The notes: generated by a model not told the origin, from the sequence alone. A stretch of DNA of 64,000 nucleotides from Candidatus Nitrosotalea sp. TS (GCF_011319465.1 NZ_RCMB01000002.1:108258-172257); one strand, 5' to 3'; positions 18,568 through 28,096 are shown, numbered from the stretch's first letter. Numbers and translations are program-made.

Positions 18568-20441
18568 GTGAAAACTCTATACCTTACAATAATTGTAATT
18601 TTAGTAATAGGGATTAGTTATGTTATTGACAAAAATGTGTATGGATGTACAGGCTTTTGTGCCGCACGTCAGTCTTCCGAATCAACTCTATCTCCATTGA
18701 AGCAATTCAATTCAGGAATTGCGCCAAATAACATAACTTGTAATTCAGGCCTTCAGTTGATTATCAAAGCAGAAGACGGAACTCCTGCATGTGTAAGGCC
18801 AGAAAATGTAGCCAATCTTGTTGAACGAGGCTGGGCAAAACAAGCATTTTACTATCATGGACATACACATGGAGCCCAAAATCACATTGAACGATTACAG
18901 TTATGCTGGCATAGATGAAGAAGGTAATACTACAGTATCAATTGACAATCAAACATACTATCAAACCACACTCGATTATTCGGCATCTCGTTTACCTGAG
19001 GCAACCCAGATACAATTTCACAATGTCACATTTACTTTTCCTGCAGGGACCATGATTACCCCCGGCGGTGCATTTGTCATGCTTGACATGAAATTTCCAG
19101 ACTCTTTTGAGGAAATTTATGGCACTCATACTGCAAACGAATTTGGAGGAATACCTCTTCCAACACAATATGGTCCTCATCTGGCGGTAAATTCGACCAC
19201 GGTTCTTAGCAACCACCTAGAACCTCAAGCTGGGATGACGATATATGATGATAAAATAAAATTACTTGTAAGTGCAAATGCTAATTCAATCACGCAAACC
19301 CCAGCAGACAATTCATCGTCTTTGAAGCTGTATTTCTCTACCGGATCACAATTGATACATACTGGTCAAGCAGTAGGGATTGCAATCTCAGTCAACAACA
19401 CCCTGCCAACGCAATTGTATGTCAAGGCTGCAAATTCTGGAGCAGCTGCCAAGTCTAGGTCTAGATCCTTGCATACCAAGACCATTTGGCATTGAAATGT
19501 TTCAGGGATATTATACAGAACAAAACATGACCAAGGGAAATCCGCTCTTGCTTTTCAATCCTGATGCATTGTGTCCAGCTATCAATGCCACTCTAAGCTA
19601 CGTCTTTGAGCCTTCAAGCGCACACGCAGTTGCATATACCTGTACTGACGCAGGACAACCTTTGTGTTCGTACCGTGATGAAATGGCAGATCATGTATCG
19701 ATTAATGGATACTGGTATCAGGGCCAGCTCTATCCATTCAAATCTGGCATATACACCATAATTGGCGGAGATGAATGGGGTCATGTTGCCATAGAACATT
19801 TGGTGGTATCAAACAGTACAATATTTGCAGGAGAATTGGGAAGCATGTCATGCCCCATGATGTATGGCGGAATCCAATTTGGTGCTACAATAAAAAACTC
19901 GACAGGTTTTGCAAATTATTATAATTCTACTCAATATGGCAACACGTTCTTTTTGCATCCTGGAATGCAGGGGACAATCAACGTGCAATATTCTGCTCCT
20001 GCCAATGCAGCTTGGTTCCAAAATAATGGTAACACGCTCTTCAATATGACTAATGGTGCAGCTCTTTTCTATATGTCAAATGTAACCGAAGGAAAATCTG
20101 TGATATCCTATGCGGCCTCCCTTTACAATGACAGGACAGGACATCACTCTCAGATTTGTCATTATGGCATACAGTTTGGAGGTGGGTTTGAGGAACCATG
20201 CGATACTGATAACACTGGAGACATTCCATTAGATGAGCTGCCTTATGCCTCAAAATTACTTCATGTCGGAATTAACACTTCGTTTGCGCCAGATTCAGTA
20301 ATGTTATACCCTGACAGCAATCCAGGTTTTACTGCGACCGTATCTGCAAATTCTGATGCCATGCCGGGAGTTTACTGGCTCTCTATAGGACGAAGTCTAT
20401 GTGGTCCTGGCGTACTGGCTAAACTTGTGGTATTGTCATAG
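18568..20441 (+). CDS. Large secreted protein (two frameshifts)
   Basis: About 620 residues from GTG 18568. Signal/anchor MKTLYLTIIVILVIGISYVI, then the motif CNSGLQLIIKAEDGTPACV with ENVANLVERGWAK, which recurs near the N-termini of many thaumarchaeal exported proteins. The rest is a large external region with many N-x-S/T sequons, tyrosines and scattered cysteines (CPAINATLSY, CTDAGQPLCSY, CPMMYGG), no recognised enzyme domain. Frame breaks near 18850 and 19450. Flanked by 32-bp direct repeats. Perhaps a surface-layer or binding protein. Confidence 0.7.
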
Positions 20442-20480
20442 GAATTTAGAAGATGAAAATTCGCTCAATTATTAGAAAAG

Positions 20481-20512
20481 CCATACATTGAAACCAAAAA
20501 GGTGTGAACATT
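20481..20512 (+). repeat. 32-bp direct repeat, right copy
   Basis: CCATACATTGAAACCAAAAA followed by GGTGTGAACATT, three mismatches from the copy at 18425. It lies just after the end of the large secreted-protein gene. Confidence 0.6.
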
Positions 20513-20559
20513 GATTCCCCTAGTGGTTCTACGGAATTTCTCTGGATGGGGAAAAACTC

Positions 20560-20578
20560 TTTTCTCAAATTGAGAAAA
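20560..20578. terminator. Palindrome between convergent genes
   Basis: TTTTCTCAA-A-TTGAGAAAA, perfect 9-base arms around one base, between the convergent genes ending at 20441 and 20600. T-rich on both strands, which suits a bidirectional archaeal terminator; protein binding is also possible. Confidence 0.4.
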
Positions 20579-20599
20579 AATTACAAATAATTTTACCAA

Positions 20600-20920
20600 T
20601 TACAGTTTTTTAATGTTGATCTCAAGTCTCTGTCCGACCTGAGGGCTGCCCATTTTCTCGTATCTGCGCTTTGGCATGGCTATTGTTATGGTGGTCTGGG
20701 CATAGCTCTTGATTGCAATGGTTGGCTGGGCCTGAAGTATTGCCTCTAGAAATGGAAGAATCTGGTCTTTTAATTCCGGGTCTAATTTTTTATTGATAGC
20801 CTCCATCATTAGTTGCTTTTGTGAAACAGGCTCTGTCTGTACATCTTCCATCAGGGTAATCTGTACTGTCTGCCCATTGTCAACTAGTTGTTGGATCTGG
20901 TATTGTATTATCTCAGACAT
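20600..20920 (-). CDS. Hypothetical protein, 106 aa
   Basis: A soluble alpha/beta protein, intact frame, ATG start. It begins with a helix (MSEIIQYQIQQLVDNG) and ends with a strand-rich segment (IAIKSYAQTTITIAMPKRR, RLEINIKKL). No signal peptide, membrane helix or metal motif. I do not recognise the family. Codon use matches neighbours. Confidence 0.6.
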   Translation of the reverse strand: MSEIIQYQIQQLVDNGQTVQITLMEDVQTEPVSQKQLMMEAINKKLDPELKDQILPFLEAILQAQPTIAIKSYAQTTITIAMPKRRYEKMGSPQVGQRLEINIKKL

Positions 20921-21026
20921 GAATTATGGTTCAAAGCGTCAGAATTTATCTGTATGTGATATCCCACTAGAAACACAATTCGAACATTTTCTTGGTGTTC
21001 AAAATGGGTACTTGATATCTCTTGAT

Positions 21027-21880
21027 TTATCTTTGTAAAAGGACAAACTTGGAATTTTCAGTTATGTTGAATTTGTCTGCAAAGCCGCCTGTGACTTCGA
21101 GGACATATTTTGCATCTTGCATCTGTCCATTGTAAATTGTGCACGTTCCATTGTCGCTACAGGGGAGCAGGTTCTTCTCAATATCAACCACGTTGCCATT
21201 GCTGTTAAACCAAATCATATCTAGTGGAAACTGCATGTCTTTCATCCACATGGAAACTATCTGTGTTTGTGGAAATACAAAGATCATTCCCTGGCTGTAT
21301 GGTAACGGTTGCTGGAATTGCAGGCCTTCTATCATCCTGTCTGGAGTGTCTGCAATTTGGACATCAAGTGTAACATTGTCTAGTTTGATCTTGCCTTTTG
21401 GAAAGTTATCAGTTAGCAGATTAGAGTCCTGTGTAGTTGTCTGGTTTCCAGAATGCTTGAGACTGATCTCACCACTATTGATCAAATACTGGATATCTGA
21501 GAGAAACTCGTAATCAGAAACGCTTCCACTTGCCCACCAACTGGCGACATTTTTTATCCATGGGGGAATGGGTTTTTGCAAAGTCTACGTCATTTCCATG
21601 AGGAAGCAATGCAGACGCCATTTGCATCAAGATAACGTATTCCTAAAACAAATTGCGAATCTGTAATCTTTCCTTGTGCCCATGAACCCTGTATTGTTTT
21701 TAATCCAATCTGGAACAGCTACGGGAATAACATAGTTGGAAGACTGGGATGAATTGTCGCCTGACTGTTGCGCAAATACCGGTTTTGCAACTTGAAGTTG
21801 ATTATATCCTAGAGATATTATCAATGATCTATCGTAAACACTGCAAGTAACATGCAACACAACAGAATTTTTTGACTCAA
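21027..21880 (-). CDS. Secreted DUF192 protein with PWIK repeats (frameshifted)
   Basis: About 284 residues. The TTG at 21880 opens a signal peptide (ILLCCMLLAVFTI); there follow two repeats of the VPDWIKNNTGSWAQGKITDSQF / IPPWIKNVASWWASG type and, from about residue 150, a DUF192 domain (GLQFQQPLPYSQGMIFVF, MWMKDMQFPLDMIW, YVLEVTGGFADK). Three indels are inferred, near 21600, 21690 and 21830. DUF192 domains are small beta-barrel proteins, often exported; their role is not settled. Combination with PWIK repeats is a thaumarchaeal style of exported protein. Confidence 0.75.
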
Positions 21881-21965
21881 ATCTTGTCTAGCCTCTTCGT
21901 ACCAGTGTATTAAAAATCTATAACGATGACTGGAAAAATGTTATTTTGCCAAGGTATCAAAACGG

Positions 21966-22249
21966 TCAAGATTGTGCATCAAGCACGCTTTTTTTTATCT
22001 GGGCAGCTCTTTTTTTGATTAATTGCGTGAATTCTTGCATGTCTTCCAAAGATGGTTTTTGCTGCTTGATTGGTATATGACTGGATAAATGCAGAGTAAA
22101 TTGAGCCAAGTATGAATGCCAAAAGCTGCAGCTGAAACGTCTCCTACCTCATCGGCATAAGCCTTTGCCATGTGTTTGTATGACGCTGCCTCGCTGATGT
22201 AATAATCAACTAGGCTGTCAATGAAGCTCCTAGTTGCTGCAGAAATCAC
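21966..22249 (-). CDS. Small membrane protein, about 94 aa (frameshifted)
   Basis: N-terminus ISAATRSFIDSLVDYYISEA and KAYADEVGDVSAAAF in one frame, a hydrophobic segment FILGSIYSAFIQS in a second, and a charged tail QKPSLEDMQEFTQLIKKRAA in a third. Two indels, near 22125 and 22090, join these into a plausible protein with one membrane helix. Family not recognised. The many frames make the exact C-terminus uncertain. Confidence 0.5.
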
Positions 22250-22371
22250 AAACTAGAGTTGAGCCTTATTCTTTATAACGTTTAATGCTGGCAAATTAAC
22301 GTACAATTTTAGAGAGTTTGCAAATATAATTTGACCTCATTTCTTTTGTAGAAAAATAACAACGATAATCC

Positions 22372-22491
22372 ATGCCAATTGAAATGAACCGCATCAACAG
22401 GGAATGCCCAGAGTGTAAAAACTCTACCATGTTTAATACCGGTAAGGGTTATTTTTGTGGAAAATGCCTCAATACCATTTCCATATCCTAA
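22372..22491 (+). CDS. Mini zinc-ribbon protein, 39 aa
   Basis: Reads MPIEMNRINRECPECKNSTM then ...GKGYFCGKCLNTISIS. The CPEC and CGKC knuckles, 14 residues apart, make a standard zinc ribbon resembling the N-terminal ribbon of transcription factor B, but no TFB core follows. Translation ends with a clean stop. It precedes the gene at 22520 by 28 bases on the same strand. Confidence 0.55.
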   Translation: MPIEMNRINRECPECKNSTMFNTGKGYFCGKCLNTISIS

Positions 22492-22519
22492 TCAAGAAGT
22501 AGTTTTTTAGGTAAGTGTA

Positions 22520-23001
22520 ATGTGGAAAGCAGAGCGAGAAGGATACTATTTTAAAATATATGACCAAGAAAAAATGTAGCAGGTTATTTTGCTCCTGAAT
22601 ATGGTGCCATCTATCCTGAAGACAAGGCAGACGAAGTAATAGAGCAGATGCACAAAAGACATGAAACAGTCAAGGGCGGATATCTCATGATTCCAATGGT
22701 AAAGTTTGGAATCTTCTCAGAAGACCATGAGATGCATTTTGCATATCTGCTAAAACAGATAGATGATGTAAAAAACCGCATTATGGTATGGGCTGATTTT
22801 ATCACAAACAACCACATACGCCAACACAAGATTACGATATCTCACACGGACCATGACATGCTAAGCATTACGCTTGATCTGGTGTTTTCATCTCCGCTTG
22901 AGCTTGAAAAAAATGCAGTACAAAACGAGATTGGAAAAATACTTGACTTGCTTCAGGCAGATGGATCTACTGTGAGTTGCTGCCTGATTTTGCATTGTTA
23001 A
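22520..23001 (+). CDS. Conserved hypothetical protein, about 160 aa (frameshifted)
   Basis: From the ATG at 22520 (MWKAEREGYYFKIYDQEK) one indel in the A run near 22570 leads into NVAGYFAPEYGAIYPEDKAD and the rest. A helical cytosolic protein rich in His and Met (ISHTDHDMLSITLDLVF). The last 15 residues may be affected by another indel. Overlaps the convergent gene at 22967. Family not recognised. Confidence 0.55.
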
Positions 23002-23482
23002 AAGACTGGAGTGCGCTCATCTCGTATTGAAATGATTGTTGCAGCAGCTGGTCTGATTTTGCCCTAGTTGAATTGTCTCCTGTCTGAATCCATTCTTTTA
23101 GGAGGTTGTCACTTTCTAGTTGTGTCTGTGTAGAGAGTTTGAAGAGCTGAAGTGAGGCAATAAAGGGCTCTGGCGGATTCAAACTGTCATAGGACGCAAG
23201 AATGTTTTGCATCGCTGCAACATGTGCATCTGTTATGTTTAGCATCTGGTCCTTTGATATCTGGCCCTTCTCATACATTGTGAGATTGGCGTCAAAACCG
23301 ATTGTTTGATTTTTTAGCTCAGACTGGATGGATGCCAAGTTGTCGCCAAATCTCTGTCCTGTTATGTTGGCCTGGTCCAGATAATAATTGACAGCAACTA
23401 CTGCAGCTATTATGACGACTCCTATTATGATTGCAATGTGTAAACGCCTTTTGGGATTGGGAGGCTTTGGCGGTTTCTTCAC
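22967..23482 (-). CDS. Membrane-anchored helical protein, 171 aa
   Basis: A basic Pro-rich N-terminus (KKPPKPPNPKRR) precedes one transmembrane helix (residues 15-35, IAIIIGVVIIAAVVAVNYYL). The remainder is an external helical domain with a few sequons (NITG, NLT, NST). By the positive-inside rule the N-terminus is cytosolic. Intact frame. Looks like a four-helix sensor-type extracellular domain without a signalling module. Function unknown. Confidence 0.65.
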   Translation of the reverse strand: MKKPPKPPNPKRRLHIAIIIGVVIIAAVVAVNYYLDQANITGQRFGDNLASIQSELKNQTIGFDANLTMYEKGQISKDQMLNITDAHVAAMQNILASYDSLNPPEPFIASLQLFKLSTQTQLESDNLLKEWIQTGDNSTRAKSDQLLQQSFQYEMSALQSFNNAKSGSNSQ

Positions 23483-23535
23483 AAATCGGCTAGATTGTCA
23501 TGTGAAATAAATCGTTTGCTGCATTTCTGATCTGT

Positions 23536-23823
23536 CTAGTCTATGTAATTTCCTTCTGGGTCAGCTTTTAGCTCAATTATCATTACGCTGCCGCTGATGT
23601 ATGAATCGTTTCTTGTGGTTCTTACGCGCCCTATTTCAAGATGGTATGGCCAAACATCTACCACTACCAGTTCCAACTTTAACATCGGTGGGGGCATCTG
23701 TGAATTGATGTCTTCTTTTTTTATTCCATGATCCATTAGCTTTTTGACGCAGTGATCAAGCAATGGCTGGGGAAGACCGTGATTTATGGCCCAAACTGTA
23801 CCTTCGTAATCAATTTTTTCCAA
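23536..23823 (-). CDS. Conserved hypothetical protein, 95 aa
   Basis: Intact soluble protein with a VWAINHGLPQPLLDHCVKKL helix and a beta-rich second half (LELVVVDVWPYHLEIGRVRT). No signal peptide or known motif. Same strand as its neighbours. Family not recognised. Confidence 0.55.
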   Translation of the reverse strand: MEKIDYEGTVWAINHGLPQPLLDHCVKKLMDHGIKKEDINSQMPPPMLKLELVVVDVWPYHLEIGRVRTTRNDSYISGSVMIIELKADPEGNYID

Positions 23824-23884
23824 GTAGTTATCAGCAAGTTTAGCGTTTTTTTAAAGCTATCTGAAACAGAAAATATCTGAAATT

Positions 23885-24121
23885 CTACCCTGAAGTTGTC
23901 ACTTTGAGAGTCATGGTGCTTTCAACTCTTGAAATGTTTCTAATCTTGCGAGATACTGTCTGATCAAATTCCTCTGGGCTTGGGGCCTGCAGCTCTGCTA
24001 TCACGTCGTACGCGCCAAAAGTCACATAAGCGCTTTTGACTTGGGACAGGAGCTTTAGCTCCTCTATCACATACTCTTCTGCACCAATATCGCAATTAAT
24101 CAAGACAAACCCTCTCTCCAT
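23885..24121 (-). CDS. Stand-alone Lrp/AsnC ligand-binding (RAM) domain
   Basis: 78 residues with the beta-alpha-beta pattern of the RAM domain: GFVLINCDIGAEEYVIEEL, VKSAYVTFGAYDVIAELQAP and a final strand STMTLKVT. There is no HTH. Such short proteins bind amino acids or effector molecules and oligomerise, and can modulate full-length AsnC regulators. A second one is at 32448. Confidence 0.85.
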   Translation of the reverse strand: MERGFVLINCDIGAEEYVIEELKLLSQVKSAYVTFGAYDVIAELQAPSPEEFDQTVSRKIRNISRVESTMTLKVTTSG

Positions 24122-24232
24122 ACTTTACTCAAATCTCTAAATTACTTAACTTTGTCTATCCTATGCAACGAACTAGGAATCGAAAATAAACACTCTTCTA
24201 AAATATAGAGCAATCCTCTAAACTGCAGGCAA

Positions 24233-24595
24233 TCAGTGGCGCAGTAGCTCTAGTACCTTGAACGGTGTTGCAGACAAGTCAATTTCTTTTTCTGCGGACA
24301 AGAGAAGCAAATTATCCTTGACTGGAAAACTCATGATCACAACTTTTTCCCTATATGACATGGCAAAAGAAACCCGTCCTAGCACACTGTCAAATCCCTG
24401 TCGCATCTTGGCTCTTGTGACAATGCCGCAGTAGAGCGATTCGTCATCTTTTTTGTCTCCCATGGGCTTGATACCACTCCTCATTCCACCTCCCACCAAT
24501 TTGCCGTCCTGGTCAATCATGCCGACAAATCTTATCCTTGTATCAATTCCCATTATTTTATCACAAATTTTGTTAAAATCGTTATGCGCTATCAT
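24233..24595 (-). CDS. Thaumarchaeal DUF6659-like protein, 120 aa
   Basis: The pattern RIRFVGMIDQDGKLVGGGMR followed by VVIMSFPVKDNLLLLSAEKE resembles a small roadblock/LC7-like or PAS-like alpha/beta domain common and often multi-copy in thaumarchaea (I recall it as DUF6659; from memory). Cytosolic, intact. Function unknown; roadblock folds often regulate GTPases or signalling. Confidence 0.6.
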   Translation of the reverse strand: MIAHNDFNKICDKIMGIDTRIRFVGMIDQDGKLVGGGMRSGIKPMGDKKDDESLYCGIVTRAKMRQGFDSVLGRVSFAMSYREKVVIMSFPVKDNLLLLSAEKEIDLSATPFKVLELLRH

Positions 24596-24686
24596 TTTGA
24601 CAGTATTTTAGACTTGATTGCTATTAACCGCGTCGATCTTTTACGCTTTAAGAGTTCATGCCGACTGAAAATCAAGATAAAATAAA

Positions 24687-24760
24687 GCCAATGAGGGGAT
24701 TTGGACCCCCGACCTTCTGATTACAAGTCAGATGCTCTAGCCAGGCTGAGCTACATTGGC
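24687..24760 (-). tRNA. tRNA-Thr (anticodon TGT)
   Basis: On the minus strand, acceptor arms GCCAATG/CATTGGC pair fully, the D arm is GCTC...GAGC and the anticodon stem TCTGA/TCAGA encloses loop CTTGTAA with anticodon TGT. The T loop reads TCCAAAT, with C where U55 is usual. No CCA is encoded and no intron is seen. Confidence 0.95.
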
Positions 24761-24956
24761 GCTAGGTAATGGCATCTGGAGGGTGGTTTAAAATGTTATT
24801 GCGCAAGCAAAGACGACAAGTCCTGTCAATCTTTGGGGGATGCTACATCCAAAGTTGTCTTGGAATGTATTCTATAAAAAATTATTTTGAGCTGCAAGTA
24901 ATTGCAGCACAATCAAAAGGAAACGGCTAATTATAATAAAATCCCAAATCAAAAAA

Positions 24957-25415
24957 ATGAAAAAAGAAAATTTCAACAAGATAAGGTCTGACAAGTCTCT
25001 TCTGGCCTCAAAAAGAAGATATTTTCTTGGCAATGTCGTTTTACACGATATATCAAAAAACATAGGCGTCACGGATCAAAAAGTATACTATGCAGCCTTC
25101 AAAAATGGTGCAAGAACCAAAGTTCACTATCATGAGGGGGAACAAACGCTGATAGTGACCAAGGGAACGGGCGTTCTGGTCTTGTTCAAGGGAACAATTC
25201 AAGGAAAAAATGTCAAAATCAAACACGATGCAAAACTTGCCTTGAAGGTGGGCGATATGGTACGCATTCCAAAAAATACGCTTCACTGGCATGGCGCAGT
25301 GGCAAACAAAAATTTTGGGCATGTTGCATTTAACGCATTTTCAGACAAGAGAAAGGAAGCAAAAACCATTTGGTATGATTCTGATTTTAAGACACACGCA
25401 GTAAAAATTTCATAG
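24957..25415 (+). CDS. Cupin-domain protein, 152 aa
   Basis: A single cupin barrel: motif 1 is TKVHYHEGEQTLIVTKGTGV (two histidines and a glutamate as metal ligands), motif 2 is VRIPKNTLHWHGA. ATG start preceded by AT-rich sequence. The metal site is complete, so it may be an enzyme or a small-molecule sensor; the substrate cannot be told. Convergent with the methyltransferase (5-base gap). Confidence 0.82.
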   Translation: MKKENFNKIRSDKSLLASKRRYFLGNVVLHDISKNIGVTDQKVYYAAFKNGARTKVHYHEGEQTLIVTKGTGVLVLFKGTIQGKNVKIKHDAKLALKVGDMVRIPKNTLHWHGAVANKNFGHVAFNAFSDKRKEAKTIWYDSDFKTHAVKIS

Positions 25416-25420
25416 ATGAT

Positions 25421-26288
25421 TTATGATATATTGTAAGCAGAAGCTGTAAGCACAGTCCATGGAAAAACTATCTTTCCATCTTTTATGTAGCGCTCTGCAT
25501 TATATCGTGAATCATTTTTTATCTTGTCTGCAATATCTTCTCCCATGCTCTCAATTCTAGGCCTGATGGCATTTGCAGTAGAGTGCATATAGTCATGCCA
25601 GTATTCGTCAAAAGTTCCAGCTTCATAGCTGAAGACATGTTTTGTTATGGATACCTCAGAAAATCCTGCATTTTCAAGTTCTTTTTTCAAGTCGTCGCTG
25701 TTGCCAAACCTGTGTACGGTGGGTGCACCTTTTGGTCTAATGTCTGGAATGTATTTTAAAATGGAAGACATTATGCTGCTAAAATATGGCACCTCTTCTG
25801 CCACTCCATGAACTGCAAAAACAATTTTTCCACCATGCTCTTAAAATTTTTCTAAGCGTTTTCAGTACTTTTGCAGTATCTGGAAAAAACATGAGCCCAT
25901 ACTGGCATAATATTTTATCAAACAAAAAGTCAAATCCAAGATTTTCAGCATCCATCTCAAAAAAATTCACGTTAGGTCCATGTGTGGTATCTTTTGCAAT
26001 AGTCAGGGCAGTCCTTGACATGTCTATTCCAACCAGCAGGCCTGTCTTGCCAAGGCGAGAAAATATCTCAGACGACACAGCACCTGTCCCACATGCAATG
26101 TCTAGCACCTTGTCTGACGGGTTTATCTCTGCAAGGCTGACAACCTGTACTGTAGACTTGAACGGGCCTTCATGTTTGTTTGCCCAGTTGTAATGGTAAT
26201 CTGGAGCTACAACGTTCCAGTTGGCCTTTGAATTGATCTTGTATTCTGTAGGATCAAAAATAGATACCACGACAATCCCTCTAGTCAA
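25421..26288 (-). CDS. SAM-dependent methyltransferase (UbiE-like; frameshifted)
   Basis: About 285 residues. Motif I is DKVLDIACGTGAVSSEI, followed by GIDMSRTALTIA and FFEMDAENL; the fold is the class I methyltransferase. The frame breaks near 25840 after KVLKTLRKILR: continuing in another frame gives GGKIVFAVHGVAEEVPYF. The start may be the GTG at about 26264 (VSIFDPTEYK) instead of 26288. Quinone or small-molecule methylation is likely in this group but the substrate is unknown. Confidence 0.8.
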
Positions 26289-26374
26289 GGCTTATTTGTA
26301 TTGTAAGTCACAAGAGGGGATTGCCTCCAATCGACTTGACAGCACCTTTAATTAATTATCTCTTGACGGATTTC

Positions 26375-26635
26375 ATGCCTGCATTTTTGGTCAACGTGAT
26401 AATCGAGAATAAACCTGAAATCGTCGACCCGGAAGGAAATACCATTCTAAACGACCTCATACTAAAAGACAAAAAAACATCTGTCAAGAAGATTCGCTCT
26501 GCCAAGATGCTAAGGTTTCAGATAGAGGCAAAGGACAAGGCTCTTGCCGAAAAGACTGTCATGGATCTGTGCAACGAATTTAGAATATACAATCCTCTAG
26601 TAAGCAAGGTCTCAGTTGAGACTCTAAACGCCTAA
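26375..26635 (+). CDS. purS: Phosphoribosylformylglycinamidine synthase subunit PurS
   Basis: Small structural subunit that bridges PurL and PurQ in the FGAM synthase complex. 86 residues from ATG 26375: PAFLVNVIIENKPEIVDPEG is the standard PurS start and KTVMDLCNEFRIYNPLVSKV the standard end. A longer frame to 26321 lacks similarity. It lies 1.5 kb before purQ-purL, with CBS and rhomboid genes on the other strand in between. Confidence 0.92.
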   Translation: MPAFLVNVIIENKPEIVDPEGNTILNDLILKDKKTSVKKIRSAKMLRFQIEAKDKALAEKTVMDLCNEFRIYNPLVSKVSVETLNA

Positions 26636-27084
26636 CTGCTTTTTACGACTTTTCTGTTCAGCGCACTGACGTCTTCCATGGCCCCATCTATGAGCAGTTT
26701 GCTGCGAAGATATTTTGCCAAGTCTGTCTCTGTTATGATGCCTACCAACTTGCCGTCTGCCAAAACAAGCAGCCTTCGTATGTTCTTGTTTATCATCCTC
26801 TGCACGGCGTCCTCGATGGGAGTCATTGGTTCTACCCATCTAAAGTTTGGAGACATTATCTCTGAGATTGGAACATCCGAACTTTTTTTGTCTGTAGTTG
26901 AAACCTTGTGTGAAAGATCTCTTTCTGTTACCAATCCTATGGGGGTTCCTTCCTTTACTACTACAAGTGAGCTGATGCCTTTTTCTGCCATTAGCACTGC
27001 AACATCTTTTGCAGTCTTGTCATGTTCGATCGTAATGACATTGTTGATCATTATGTCGCGAACTAAACCCATAGCCAGTACCAA
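26632..27084 (-). CDS. CBS-domain pair protein, 150 aa
   Basis: Two tandem CBS motifs fill the protein: DIMINNVITIEHDKTAKDVA ... VTERDLSHKV and EIMSPNFRWVEPMTPIEDAV ... ITETDLAKYL. Such pairs bind adenine nucleotides and act as energy sensors. No fused catalytic domain. Intact frame. It overlaps the purS end by four bases, tail to tail. Confidence 0.9.
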   Translation of the reverse strand: MVLAMGLVRDIMINNVITIEHDKTAKDVAVLMAEKGISSLVVVKEGTPIGLVTERDLSHKVSTTDKKSSDVPISEIMSPNFRWVEPMTPIEDAVQRMINKNIRRLLVLADGKLVGIITETDLAKYLRSKLLIDGAMEDVSALNRKVVKSS

Positions 27085-27258
27085 AGAGCATTGGAATAAA
27101 AACGATTTGTTGAAGTTTAGCTACAAAATCAATAAATTATTATCAAAATCAAAACAAATTATATTTTTTGCAAAGCACTGCCTTGGGATACAGTTTGCAG
27201 TTACTTGCTTCGTATACGCCCCTCTTAACTATGTTAGCAGTATAGTTTTCCACAAGAG

Positions 27259-27299
27259 ACTGCAAAGCCATACATTCCTACCAAGTTGTGCTTTGCAGT
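27259..27299. other. Hairpin in the 285-base gap before the CBS gene
   Basis: Arms ACTGCAAAGC (27259-27268) and GCTTTGCAGT (27290-27299) pair perfectly over 10 bases with a 21-base loop. The same sequence family occurs nearby (TTTGCAAAGCACTG at about 27168 and TTTGCAGTTA at about 27191). The gap 27085-27368 has no convincing protein gene. It may hold a small RNA or terminator for the convergent arrangement around it. Confidence 0.35.
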
Positions 27300-27368
27300 T
27301 TCCTATTGCTCTAGTTGCATGATCTCAACTGGCGGTGTAATCTTTGGTCCAAAGCATGGAAGAATGAT

Positions 27369-27988
27369 TTACGTAGAAAAAGTATCAGAATACCATCTTC
27401 TTTTCTTGCGCTCATGCTCTATCATGGCCTTTGTCACAACTAATGCCGTGAGAAATCCTCCAACGTGCGCCATGAATGCTATTGTGATTGCTGCAAATGT
27501 GCCTATGAATGCAAACAAAACCTGGATGGCAAGCCAATAGTATCCTCGTATGTCGCCCATTGCAGCAGATATTCCCAAAACCCCAGAGATTGCGCCTGAT
27601 GCGCCAATCAAAAGGCTGTCGCCATTTAGCAGTATGTATGACGCAACAGCTCCGTAAAGCAGTGCTCCCCAAGCCCTGCCAAGATGTAGAGCGCAATGAA
27701 TCGAGGAACTCCAATTGATCTTTCAGCAGAGCCTCCCATGTAGGCCAGTGCAAAGAGGTTGAACGCGATATGTGTAATGTTTGCGTGGACAAACATTGAC
27801 GCAAACAATCTTGTGAGGCTGTCAGAGAGCGGCGCATTGCTGTCACGGAACAGCTCATCTGGAACAAATCCATAATGCATGATTATCTGCGACTGGGTAT
27901 GGCTGAGCATGCCGTATGCAAAGATCAAGGAATTTATGACAATTAATGCAGTAGTTACAGGAGCAGGTCTGCCTATCAGCCTTAGCAT
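27369..27988 (-). CDS. Rhomboid-family intramembrane serine protease (frameshifted)
   Basis: About 205 residues with six predicted membrane helices. The catalytic serine is in LLIGASGAISGVLG and the histidine in AFMAHVGGFLTAL; the loop-1 region NITHIAFNLFALAYMGGSAE matches the family. The frame shifts near 27670 (AG | LG versus AALLYGAVASYILL). The last residues (KRRWYSDTFST) may be followed by a shifted-frame extension. Cleaves membrane proteins; substrate unknown. Confidence 0.85.
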
Positions 27989-28081
27989 CTTCTACAAGAA
28001 GTTGGCTGCATAATAAATTGTATCAGGTAAAACATTCCAACAATTTTTCAGGTTCTTGATTTGTGTTGTGGGCAAAAAGCG

Positions 28082-28096
28082 ATCAGATTTTCTGAT
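28082..28096. promoter_or_regulatory. Dyad ATCAGA-ttt-TCTGAT upstream of purQ
   Basis: Perfect 6-base arms about 80 bases before purQ, in the region between divergent rhomboid and purQ genes. Possible operator; weak on its own. A TATA-like sequence (atttaatat) lies about 25 bases before the purQ start. Confidence 0.3.

Noticed and set aside
24687..24760. tRNA-Thr with an intron or split
   Set aside because: All arms pair directly with normal length; no bulge-helix-bulge motif or insertion.
26678..27322. Long plus-strand frame opposite the CBS gene
   Set aside because: It is the complement of a well-supported CBS protein and carries no motif of its own.
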